A stretch of DNA of 14,122 nucleotides from Pseudomonadota bacterium. GTDB taxonomy: Bacteria; Pseudomonadota; Gammaproteobacteria; Burkholderiales; Burkholderiaceae_D. Shown piece after piece: positions 1 through 6,214 of this stretch; position 1 is the stretch's first letter, and the number at the start of each line of letters is the position of its first letter. The stretch lies in assembly GCA_023435945.1 (NCBI GenBank), contig JAEZLB010000037.1:1-14122 (forward strand). Direction: 5' to 3'. Position numbers and translations under genes: made by a program. The notes beneath the pieces were generated by a model that ran no database searches, was not told where the DNA came from, and saw only the letters and a list, made by a program, of their open reading frames with translations.

Positions 1-489
1 ATCCTGCCGTTCGGCCCGGCCGGTGCGGTGTTTTACCGGGTGGCCGAATACCTGTCGCGTGCCTGGAGCGAACCGGACCACCTGAAAAACGAAGCTTTCG
101 GCCAGTTCGCGCAAAAGGCTTTCTACTGGATAGACTGGATTCCGTCGCGCCTGACGGCTGCCACCTTTGCAGTCGTCGGAAATTTTGAAGATGCGATCTA
201 TGCCTGGCGCAACTTCGCGCATCGTTGGGAAAATCGTGCTACCGGCATCATCCTGGCAACCGGCGGCGGTGCGATTGGCACCCGCCTGGGTTCGCCTCTG
301 GTGAAGGCCGCCAGCGTTCCGCAGGCCGACGCCATCGCCATCGATGCGCCCGCGCCGGAACCGGAAAGCCTACCCGGCGAAGAGCCTTCGGTCCGTGCAC
401 TGCAAAGCACGGTAGGCCTGGTCTGGCGCTCCCTGCTGTTGTGGTTATTGCTGTTGCTGCTGGTATCGGTCACGGCCTGGTTCAGTTAA
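1..489 (+). CDS. CobD/CbiB-family membrane protein, 3' part (5' truncated by window edge)
   Basis: The reading frame is open from base 1 and gives 162 residues before a TAA at 487-489, so the true start lies outside the window. The visible part includes a GPAG-x-FYR stretch at the very start, then WIDWIPSRLTAATFAVVGNF near residues 44-63, and FEDAIYAWR directly after. This pattern is typical of the CobD/CbiB superfamily (adenosylcobinamide-phosphate synthase and AmpE-like relatives) as found in betaproteobacteria. A conserved glycine-rich patch (ATGGGAIGTRLG) follows, then an acidic, proline-rich linker, and a final leucine-rich membrane helix at about residues 140-158. Family membership is fairly secure from these motifs. 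Whether the protein makes cobalamin or is only a relative of unknown role cannot be told here, because no other cob gene is visible. A strong terminator follows at 533-566. Confidence 0.8.
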   Translation: MLPFGPAGAVFYRVAEYLSRAWSEPDHLKNEAFGQFAQKAFYWIDWIPSRLTAATFAVVGNFEDAIYAWRNFAHRWENRATGIILATGGGAIGTRLGSPLVKAASVPQADAIAIDAPAPEPESLPGEEPSVRALQSTVGLVWRSLLLWLLLLLLVSVTAWFS

Positions 490-532
490 GCCGCCTCACG
501 CTTCATTCCTGTTTCTTTAACTTTCACCTGCT

Positions 533-566
533 ACCTGCCGTCTGATTACAGGCGGCAGGTTTTCAT
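533..566 (+). terminator. Intrinsic terminator after the CobD/CbiB-family gene
   Basis: The arms at 533-544 and 549-560 form a 12-bp stem (one G-U pair) around the 4-nt loop ATTA. A short T-rich tail (TTTCATTT, with the stem's last T) follows. It lies 44 bases after the stop codon at 489 and 25 bases before the next start at 591, so it separates the two genes transcriptionally. Confidence 0.85.
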
Positions 567-590
567 TTGTCTTGTTCGGGAGGGAAGTGC

Positions 591-1274
591 ATGAATGCCT
601 CTTTTCATGAAATGCTGGCTTTAAGCCTGAGCATCATTTTTGTACTGGTCTACTATCTTTTCCTGTTCCGCCAGGGGCGGCGCAATACAGGTGGCACCAT
701 CCACACGGTCAATGCACGTGCCCGCCTGTTATGGGTGCAACATGTGATGGGCAATGAAGCGAAGGACCTGATGGCAGTACAGACCTTGCGCAACATGGTG
801 ATGGCAGCCACCTTCAAGGCCACGTCGGCGCTGGTGCTGATTGTCGGTACGCTTAGCCTGGTAGGCGAAGCGGAAGTGCGGGACAAGACCTGGCATGTGT
901 TTAGCATGGTGGGCGTACAGGCCAGGGAGTGGTGGCTGCTGAAACTACTCTGCCTGTTGCTGGTGCTGATCGCCACATTCTTTGCCTTTGCGATGGTGAT
1001 ACGCCAGCTCAACCATGTGATGTTCATGGTCAGCCTGCCGCGTTCGGCGATTCATGGTGCCTTTGCGCCCGAGCGGGTAGCGCAGCTTCTGAACCAGGCG
1101 GGCCTCTATTACACCATAGGCATGCGTGCCTTCTTGGTTACGGTGCCGCTTGCATTCTGGTTGTTCGGCCCCTGGTTTCTGGTGGCTGCCACGTTGGGGT
1201 TGATCGTGGTGTTATATGGTCTGGATCGCGCACCTTTGCAAGGTGTTAACAAAGAAGACCCGCCCGTTTCGTAA
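591..1274 (+). CDS. DUF599 domain-containing integral membrane protein
   Basis: This is a 227-residue hydrophobic protein. I chose ATG 591 because a purine-rich GGGAGGGAAG ribosome-binding site (578-587) sits just before it. An in-frame TTG at 567 would lie inside the terminator tail. Membrane segments are likely near residues 8-27, 68-90, 113-136 and 178-210. The loop after the first helix is basic and ends in a stretch with W48 and VQTLRNMVMAATF (63-75). This QTLRN-x-x-MAATF signature, with the W upstream, is what places it in DUF599. The family has no established function, so none is assigned. The gene starts directly after a terminator and is followed by 143 bases before fumC, so it is probably transcribed on its own or reads through into fumC. 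No terminator is obvious after it. Confidence 0.8.
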   Translation: MNASFHEMLALSLSIIFVLVYYLFLFRQGRRNTGGTIHTVNARARLLWVQHVMGNEAKDLMAVQTLRNMVMAATFKATSALVLIVGTLSLVGEAEVRDKTWHVFSMVGVQAREWWLLKLLCLLLVLIATFFAFAMVIRQLNHVMFMVSLPRSAIHGAFAPERVAQLLNQAGLYYTIGMRAFLVTVPLAFWLFGPWFLVAATLGLIVVLYGLDRAPLQGVNKEDPPVS

Positions 1275-1417
1275 CTGATGTGCAGGTACTGAGCAAGTTG
1301 AGCGATACTTTTCGCAAGCGCCAATCACTGCATTTTTTCCGGTGCCGCTGGTCAGAGCTGATAAGTCCGTGACTGTCGCATCACGCGGCAGATTTTACTT
1401 CTCAGGAGTTATGCGTC

Positions 1418-2806
1418 ATGGCAGCCAGAATCGAAAAAGACAGCTTCGGTCCCATCGAGGTCCCGGCCGAGCGTTTATGGGGAGCGCAAACCCAGCGATC
1501 CTTGCAGTTCTTTGCCATATCCCGCGAACAGATGCCATTGGAACTGGTGACGGCACTGGCGCAGGTGAAGTATGCCTGTGCACAGGCCAACCTGGAGCTG
1601 GGCAGGCTGCCACCGGATAAGGCACGCGCCATCATGCAGGCTGCTGACGAAGTCATCACGGGGCAGCATGCGGAAGAATTCCCGTTATCGGTCTGGCAGA
1701 CGGGATCGGGCACCCAGAGCAATATGAACATGAATGAAGTGCTCGCCAACCGCGCTTCCGAAATTCTGGGCGGGGAGCGCGGCCAGCAGAGGAAGGTGCA
1801 TGCCAACGATGATGTCAATCTCGGGCAATCGTCCAACGACATCTTTCCCACTGCGATGCATGTGGCTGCCTGCCTGGAAATTCATCGGCACTTGCTGCCT
1901 TCCCTGGCTGCTCTGCGCGGCAGCTTGCAACAGAAATGCGATGCCTTCGCCGACATCATCAAGATAGGCCGTACGCATTTGCAAGATGCAACACCGCTCA
2001 CGCTAGGCCAGGAGTTTTCCGGTTATGTGGCGCAACTAACCCGGGCGGAGAAAAACCTGCGCGCCATGGCGGCTCCCCTGCAGGAGCTGGCGGTGGGCGG
2101 GACGGCAGTGGGAACCGGTTTGAACACGCATGCAGAATTCGGCGAGCGGGTGGCAGCGGTGTTGCGCACACGTTGCGGCTTGCCATTTGCCAGTGCAGAA
2201 AACAAATTTGCCGCCTTGGCCGCCCATGATGAGATGGTGGCAGCGCACGGTGCCCTCAAGGCGCTGGCAGCAGCACTGATGAAGATTGCCAACGATATAC
2301 GCTGGCTGGCATCGGGGCCGCGTTCGGGGCTGGGTGAATTGCGCATCCCGGCCAACGAGCCAGGCAGTTCAATCATGCCGGGCAAGGTCAATCCTACTCA
2401 ATGCGAAGCGATGACCATGTTGTGCTGCCAGGTGATGGGTAACGATGTGGCAATCAGTATCGGTGGCGCTTCCGGTAATTTCGAGCTGAACGTCTTCAAG
2501 CCCGTGATTGCGCATAATTTCCTGCAAAGTGTGCGCTTGCTGGCTGATGGTATGCGCAGTTTTGACGAGCATTGTGTGCGCGGCATAGAGGCCGATCGGG
2601 AGCGCATAGCGGACTTGATGGCGCGCTCGCTGATGCTGGTGACGGCCCTGACACCGCATATCGGTTACGACAAGACGGCGCACATTGCCAAGGAGGCACA
2701 TCGCAAGGGGACGACGCTGCGGGAAGAGGCGCTTGCTTCCGGATATGTCACTGCCGAAGATTTCGAGCGCTGGATCCGGCCCCAGGATATGACCGGGCCG
2801 ACATAA
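1418..2806 (+). CDS. fumC: Class II fumarate hydratase (fumarase C)
   Basis: The 462-residue product has the usual length of the oxygen-stable, iron-free class II fumarase, which interconverts fumarate and L-malate in the TCA cycle as a cytoplasmic homotetramer. The ATG at 1418 is preceded by AGGAG (1404-1408). An upstream ATG at 1411 is out of frame. Family marks in order are: [18 protein letters not shown] (about 97-114); [11 protein letters not shown] (about 138-148); [16 protein letters not shown] (184-199) with the catalytic-site histidine H187; and the fumarase/aspartase signature [11 protein letters not shown] (316-326) with the catalytic serine S317 and K323 and N325. The numbering is one behind E. 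coli FumC. The motif context and the absence of aspartase-type changes favour fumarase over aspartase or argininosuccinate lyase. The gene stands alone and ends at a strong terminator (2843-2883). Confidence 0.96.
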   Translation: MAARIEKDSFGPIEVPAERLWGAQTQRSLQFFAISREQMPLELVTALAQVKYACAQANLELGRLPPDKARAIMQAADEVITGQHAEEFPLSVWQTGSGTQSNMNMNEVLANRASEILGGERGQQRKVHANDDVNLGQSSNDIFPTAMHVAACLEIHRHLLPSLAALRGSLQQKCDAFADIIKIGRTHLQDATPLTLGQEFSGYVAQLTRAEKNLRAMAAPLQELAVGGTAVGTGLNTHAEFGERVAAVLRTRCGLPFASAENKFAALAAHDEMVAAHGALKALAAALMKIANDIRWLASGPRSGLGELRIPANEPGSSIMPGKVNPTQCEAMTMLCCQVMGNDVAISIGGASGNFELNVFKPVIAHNFLQSVRLLADGMRSFDEHCVRGIEADRERIADLMARSLMLVTALTPHIGYDKTAHIAKEAHRKGTTLREEALASGYVTAEDFERWIRPQDMTGPT

Positions 2807-2842
2807 CAGTCCTCTTCATTTTTCGGCATGCGATACATGTAC

Positions 2843-2883
2843 AAGAGTCCGTGCACTGCAGCGCAATGCACGGACTCTTTTTT
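2843..2883 (+). terminator. Strong intrinsic terminator after fumC
   Basis: There is a perfect 13-bp stem with arms 2843-2855 and 2867-2879 and an 11-nt loop. The right arm ends in, and is followed by, T residues (six Ts at 2878-2883). It begins 36 bases after the fumC stop at 2806. The complement has an A-rich 5' side (AAGAG), so it may also stop minus-strand transcripts arriving from the YeaQ-type gene. Confidence 0.92.
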
Positions 2884-2912
2884 GCGACGGTCGTTTAGCG
2901 TCGGTGGACTAC

Positions 2913-2970
2913 AAGGAGGAGGAAATGGCGCATGAAAATAACTGACACTTTCCCTTACCTTGATCCTTAG
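2913..2970 (+). other. Orphan Shine-Dalgarno followed by two overlapping micro-ORFs
   Basis: AAGGAGGAGG at 2913-2922 is a near-ideal ribosome-binding site, but no normal gene follows. Two ATGs lie at usable distances. ATG 2925 opens only MAHENN and stops at 2943-2945. ATG 2932 opens MKITDTFPYLDP and stops at 2968-2970. The site lies just after the fumC terminator and runs towards the 3' end of the convergent YeaQ-type gene. It may be the remnant of a lost gene, a real micro-peptide, or chance. No function is claimed. Confidence 0.35.
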
Positions 2971-2985
2971 ACAGCTGCGTTCGTA

Positions 2986-3255
2986 TTAACGAGGTGTGCC
3001 GCGACGTACCATGTTGACGATAGCTAGCAGAATGACTGCACCCAACAGCGACACCAGCAAAGAGCCTATGCTGAAATCATTCTGGTTGATCGTACCGGTA
3101 CCAAACAAAGGAGCCAGCAACCAGCCACCCAGCAATGCGCCCACGATGCCGACGATGATGTTGAGCAACATGCCCTGTTGAGCATTGGTACGCATGATGA
3201 TGCTAGCCAGCCAGCCTAAAATACCCCCGATAACGATCCAGATAATAAAATTCAT
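2986..3255 (-). CDS. GlsB/YeaQ/YmgE family small membrane protein
   Basis: This is an 89-residue, glycine-rich, very hydrophobic protein with three likely membrane helices (about residues 3-20, 28-50 and 60-82). The glycine patterns IGGILGWLAS near the start and NIIVGIVGALLGGWL in the middle are the marks of the transglycosylase-associated/YeaQ family (PF04226). Members in enterobacteria and other bacteria are linked to general stress and are inner-membrane proteins, but their molecular activity is not established. The start is supported by a perfect AGGAGG on the minus strand (3261-3266), five bases before the ATG at 3255. A perfect 12-bp palindrome (3277-3288) sits just upstream of that site. 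The gene is convergent with fumC and separated from it by the fumC terminator. Confidence 0.9.
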   Translation of the reverse strand: MNFIIWIVIGGILGWLASIIMRTNAQQGMLLNIIVGIVGALLGGWLLAPLFGTGTINQNDFSIGSLLVSLLGAVILLAIVNMVRRGTPR

Positions 3256-3276
3256 ATTGACCTCCTAGTTAAAAAA

Positions 3277-3288
3277 TCGTTGCAACGA
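3277..3288. promoter_or_regulatory. 12-bp perfect palindrome upstream of the YeaQ-type gene
   Basis: TCGTTGCAACGA is self-complementary over all 12 bases. It lies 22-33 bases before the start codon at 3255 and 10 bases before the AGGAGG site. That is a plausible place for an operator or a short leader hairpin. No matching -35/-10 pair was recognised nearby, so the role is inferred from position and symmetry only. Confidence 0.35.
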
Positions 3289-3532
3289 ACTGCCGCCACA
3301 ACGGGTTAAAGATTCGACCCAATGAACTGCTTGGAGTACACGCTGCATTAGCTCCAGCGTTTCCGACGAAAGCTTCACCTTTGCCGACCGGCGGATTCAT
3401 TGAGCACCCTCTACTGCAACTGGCCGATGATGCCCAGCCCTAACCATTTTGTTCAACTCATTCAGAGGCCATGTGCCGCTGTCCTACGTTGGATTAGGCA
3501 AAGCTTGGGGCCTGTGGTTCACTGCTATGAAC

Positions 3533-3546
3533 GATCACCTCCTTTC
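3533..3546 (+). other. Exact 14-nt match to the conserved 3' end of 16S rRNA (anti-SD)
   Basis: GATCACCTCCTTTC is the classic 3'-terminal segment of bacterial 16S rRNA, including the anti-Shine-Dalgarno core CACCTCC. The bases on either side (AAC before, GTTACC after) do not continue the rRNA sequence, so this is not an rRNA gene. Read on the minus strand it is an extended Shine-Dalgarno (AAAGGAGGTGATC), followed only by a short frame from a GTG. The role is unknown and coincidence is possible. Confidence 0.4.
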
Positions 3547-4089
3547 GTTACCAAAGAAAAATTACCCACCTGTGTCCAGCCCCTGCGGGCCCCGCTGAGA
3601 TGTTCATCAGGCAGCAGGTGGGAGCAAACTACGGGCCAGCCTCTGATGACGTGCATTCGGAGGAGAAAGTAAGCGCCGGATTGCTTCGTTATGCTTTGGC
3701 ATGCATTGGTTTCAGCTATGACTGAAAACAATAGCGATGCAGATATTTAAAGCATTTTTTCAACCAGAAGGCTTGCATGCCCCGATTAATGACAGTTCAG
3801 ATGGTGAGGCTTAACGGCCTTATCAGGAACAGGGGCATTGAGGGGCGAAAGTAGGAGCAAGAGGCAAGCAAACCGCGTTTGATGGAACGGGCATGTTCAC
3901 CAGAAAATGCGTGGAAACGTCCTTTATGAAGCCGTTCTGAACCTGTGCTATTCCATGACGATCCCCTAGGCGGGGTTTTGGGTTGATTGATAACAAGACA
4001 GGGATTGTTGCGTTGAGTAAGCTTTCGCACACACTGAACAAAGACCATGCTGGTTATTGAGGTAGACCGGGCAAATAGAGGAGTCAAAC

Positions 4090-5040
4090 ATGGCATGGAT
4101 CGCAGAGCAGCGCCTGCATGGCCGTTACAACATTGATGTAGTGGCCGTCACGCTAGCCATCTTGCTGGGACTCAGCGCATTGCTGATTCTTTACCAGGCT
4201 TATGCAGGTGCGTCTTTGATGAATATGGTGGTCGGTATCATTCTGCTGTTGGCGGCATTGGCAACAGGCTGGCGGGCCTGCCGGTACAGACGCAATGCTC
4301 CAGAGGAGATGGCCGGATTGCCTCCCTTGCTGGAGGCGCGCGTAGAGAACCTGGTGGCGCAACGCACAGCACAGGCACGAGAGCTGATTGCCTATATGGA
4401 GGCTTGTCGCGAGCAGGAAAAAAAGGCGCTGGCCCGCAAGCTGCACGGAGACCTGGGATCATCGCTGACCGCTATGTCCCTGCACCTGGCCATGCTTTCC
4501 CGCCAGCTTCCCGATACGCCTGCCGTGCAGCATCGCATCAAGGAAATCAAGGCATTACTGGCATCCGCGGCTGACGTCAGCCGGCAGATCCAGGCCGGAT
4601 TGCGTCCGGAAAAACTGGAATTGTTTGGTTTGAAGGCCGCCATCGAAGAACTGGCGGATTCTGTTTCGCAATCGTCGGGAATAGCAGTCGCTCTTCAGCT
4701 GCCACCGCAGGAAATGTCCTTTTCTTCGTCGCTGGAGATTGCCTTGTATCGTATGCTGGAATTGGTCCTCGGTAACGTCGCTCAGCATGCGTACGCGACC
4801 CGGGTCGATATTGTGATGGAAGAGACAGCGGGCCGAGTGACGCTGCAGGTGATTGATAACGGTGTGGGATTTGATCTTCGTGAAACACAGGCCGGTGCAT
4901 ACGGATTGCATAGCCTGCGTGAGCGGGCAAGGTATCTGGGCGGGCAGGCCGAGATCCAGGCCGCGCCAGGAAAAGGAACGAAAGTCAGCATCAGCCTGCC
5001 ACTGGCCCGTCAGCCGGATGCCTTGCAGCGCCGGGCTTGA
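4090..5040 (+). CDS. Two-TM sensor histidine kinase, HisKA_3/HATPase_c (NarX/DesK-type)
   Basis: A 316-residue sensor kinase that should phosphorylate a NarL-type response regulator. ATG 4090 has AGAGGAG (4077-4083) before it. Residues 17-37 and 43-61 are two membrane helices separated by only a few residues, so there is no sizeable periplasmic sensor, PAS or HAMP domain. A helical, probably coiled-coil linker (about 75-112) leads to the HisKA_3 H-box ARKLHGDLGSSLTAM, with the phospho-acceptor H119. The ATPase part shows an N-box (GNVAQHA, N229), a G1 box DNGVGFD (256-262) and a G2-like GLHSLRERA (272-280), and ends with the usual GKGTKVSISLPL strand. The residue after H119 is glycine instead of the usual acidic residue (see findings). 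The probable partner is the regulator at 5179-5826, which is convergently transcribed. The signal is unknown; membrane state or an intracellular cue would suit the short N-terminus. Confidence 0.93.
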   Translation: MAWIAEQRLHGRYNIDVVAVTLAILLGLSALLILYQAYAGASLMNMVVGIILLLAALATGWRACRYRRNAPEEMAGLPPLLEARVENLVAQRTAQARELIAYMEACREQEKKALARKLHGDLGSSLTAMSLHLAMLSRQLPDTPAVQHRIKEIKALLASAADVSRQIQAGLRPEKLELFGLKAAIEELADSVSQSSGIAVALQLPPQEMSFSSSLEIALYRMLELVLGNVAQHAYATRVDIVMEETAGRVTLQVIDNGVGFDLRETQAGAYGLHSLRERARYLGGQAEIQAAPGKGTKVSISLPLARQPDALQRRA

Positions 5041-5178
5041 GCATCTCATTCGATATGCCCGAAAAGACGAGGGAGGTCATCGCCTTTGGTACCTGTGCCG
5101 AGAGGGCAGGCCGGTACAGGTGACTGGACGTAGACGAACCGGATATGGAGCCGCTGCAGGCTGCGCCATCCCATTAAA

Positions 5179-5826
5179 TCAGTCGATCAGATTCTGCTTG
5201 ATCGCATAATAAATGATGTCTGCATTGCTGCTCATCTTCATCTTTTCCAGATTGCGGGCGCGATAGGTGCTCACGGTTTTCACGCTGAGGCACAAGTCTT
5301 CCGCGATCCTGGACACGCCCAGGCCCTGGCCCAGCTTTTGAAAGATCTGGTACTCACGCGAGGACAAGGTTTCGTGCAAGGGTTTATCTCCATCCTGAGG
5401 TTTCAGATCGGAGGTCAGTAGATCAGCTACTACCGGGCTGATGTACTTGTGTCCTTTCAGGATGGTCTGGATCGCATTGACCAGTTCCGTGGCCAGCGCT
5501 TCCTTCTGCACATAGCCGCTTGCTCCACTACGCAGTATTTGCACTGCGTACCGGTTCTCAGGATGCATGGAGAGCATCAATACCGGCAGGTGGGGCTTCT
5601 CACGCTTGATCTGCTTGAGGACATCGATCCCGCTTTTATCCGGCATGGCAATATCCAGCAGTACGATATCCCAGTCCTGGGAGCGAATCAGCCGCATGGC
5701 TTCCTGGGCGGTGGCGGCTTCACCGGCAATCTGCATATCCGGGAAATCGTCGAGAAAATAATGAATGCCGGCACGCACGACAGCATGATCATCCACAACC
5801 AGGATCTTCGTCGTAGTGGTCAGCAT
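5179..5826 (-). CDS. NarL/GacA-type response regulator (REC + LuxR HTH)
   Basis: A 215-residue regulator. The frame is open to 5934, but I chose ATG 5826. It starts right at the receiver domain (TTTTKILVVDDHAVVRAG), and a purine-rich AAGGAG (minus strand, 5838-5843) lies about 11 bases ahead. The longer start would add 36 unlikely residues overlapping the AT-rich control region. The receiver has the acidic pair D12/D13, phospho-acceptor D58 in VLLDIAMPDKSG, S86 and the conserved lysine K108. The C-terminal part from about residue 150 (LSSREYQIFQKLGQG) is a LuxR-type helix-turn-helix, with the recognition region near IAEDLCLSVKTVSTY. Such proteins bind DNA as dimers once phosphorylated. The neighbouring HisKA_3 kinase belongs to the class that pairs with this type. 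The regulon cannot be read from the window, but the inverted repeat at 5933-5967 upstream could be an autoregulatory site. Confidence 0.95.
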   Translation of the reverse strand: MLTTTTKILVVDDHAVVRAGIHYFLDDFPDMQIAGEAATAQEAMRLIRSQDWDIVLLDIAMPDKSGIDVLKQIKREKPHLPVLMLSMHPENRYAVQILRSGASGYVQKEALATELVNAIQTILKGHKYISPVVADLLTSDLKPQDGDKPLHETLSSREYQIFQKLGQGLGVSRIAEDLCLSVKTVSTYRARNLEKMKMSSNADIIYYAIKQNLID

Positions 5827-6214
5827 AAGGATGCCAGCTCCTTGGAAATGACGCCCGTAGCGGCGTGCAAGGCAAGGGAAAAATACGGATATGACATAGT
5901 TTCTGCTTGTTCCTGCAAACGCTTGTACCTGCAATTTTTCATAACCGGCTGCTGATTATGAAAAATTATTTCAATAAAGAAGGTCCATTAACGAGGCCGC
6001 TAGGGTAAGAATCTTTTCTGAGCGGATAGGACTTGGTTTGATGCCTAACGATCATGGCACCAAAATGTGAGAGCAAGTTTGTGCTGTAGCAAGAGAATGA
6101 GTGCTATCTTTCCTCGGGGTAACATCATGTAACAAGTTATCCTTTGGTCGTGCTTAAGAAATAGGCAGGATGGAGGCGAACTTGTTTGAGAAGAGCGATG
6201 TCGCGCTGCGAGTC
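5827..6214. other. Gene-free region between tamB and the response regulator gene
   Basis: This is 388 bases with no credible coding frame. It is the 5' control region of the response regulator and the 3' flank of tamB, both on the minus strand. Seen here are the 12-12 inverted repeat (5933-5967) within a very AT-rich patch, and a tandem GTAACA pair at 6119-6134. I found no strong hairpin-plus-T-run after tamB, so read-through towards the regulator is possible. Several AT-rich hexamers on the minus strand near 5950-5990 could serve as a -10, but no convincing -35/-10 pair stands out. Confidence 0.5.
5933..5967. promoter_or_regulatory. Perfect 12-bp inverted repeat, candidate operator upstream of the response regulator
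   Basis: AATTTTTCATAA (5933-5944) and its exact reverse complement TTATGAAAAATT (5956-5967) are separated by an 11-bp spacer. The arm centres are therefore 23 bp apart, about two helical turns, as expected for a dimeric DNA-binding protein. The repeat lies 107-141 bases upstream of the regulator start at 5826, within an AT-rich stretch suited to a promoter. The AT-rich arms would make a poor RNA terminator, which favours a protein-binding site. Which protein binds is unknown. Confidence 0.5.

Larger units (their letters stand above)
3256..4089. other. 834-base intergenic region without a convincing gene
   Basis: The region lies between the divergent YeaQ-type gene (-) and the histidine kinase gene (+). 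Open frames on both strands exist (for example 3400-3672 plus, 3797-4096 minus), but none has a supporting start site, codon bias or recognisable protein motif. Contents seen are: the 12-bp palindrome at 3277-3288; a 14-nt exact copy of the 16S rRNA 3' end at 3533-3546; a purine-rich GGAGGAG near 3659-3665 with no start after it; an imperfect hairpin around TTTCAG/CTGAAA (about 3704-3730) with six Ts further on near 3756; a weak CCCC/GGGG hairpin with TTTT at 3963-3979; and the AGAGGAG ribosome-binding site of the kinase (4077-4083). It may hold an unrecognised small RNA or decayed genes. This is not decidable by eye. Confidence 0.5.

Noticed and set aside
3400..3672. 90-codon open frame on the plus strand (TTG start)
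   Set aside because: No ribosome-binding site, unusual residue mix, no family pattern, and it runs through the anti-SD mimic; likely a chance frame.
3737..3814. 25-codon plus-strand frame (starts MQIFKAFF)
   Set aside because: Plausible-looking sequence, but no Shine-Dalgarno before ATG 3737 and no context.
3963..3979. CCCC-TAGGC-GGGG-TTTT as an intrinsic terminator
   Set aside because: Only a 4-bp stem and four Ts, with no gene upstream for it to end; too weak to call.
3797..4096. Overlapping open frames of 99 and 72 codons on the minus strand
   Set aside because: They overlap the kinase start and its SD, have no SD of their own and no recognisable motif. A decayed gene cannot be excluded, but nothing supports it directly.
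5085..5125. ACCTGT/ACAGGT inverted repeat between the kinase and regulator genes as a bidirectional terminator
   Set aside because: The stem is short and interrupted and there is no T-run on either side.
5827..5934. 36-residue N-terminal extension of the response regulator
   Set aside because: The receiver domain starts at residue 1-7 of the shorter form, which has a usable SD; the extension looks non-coding.
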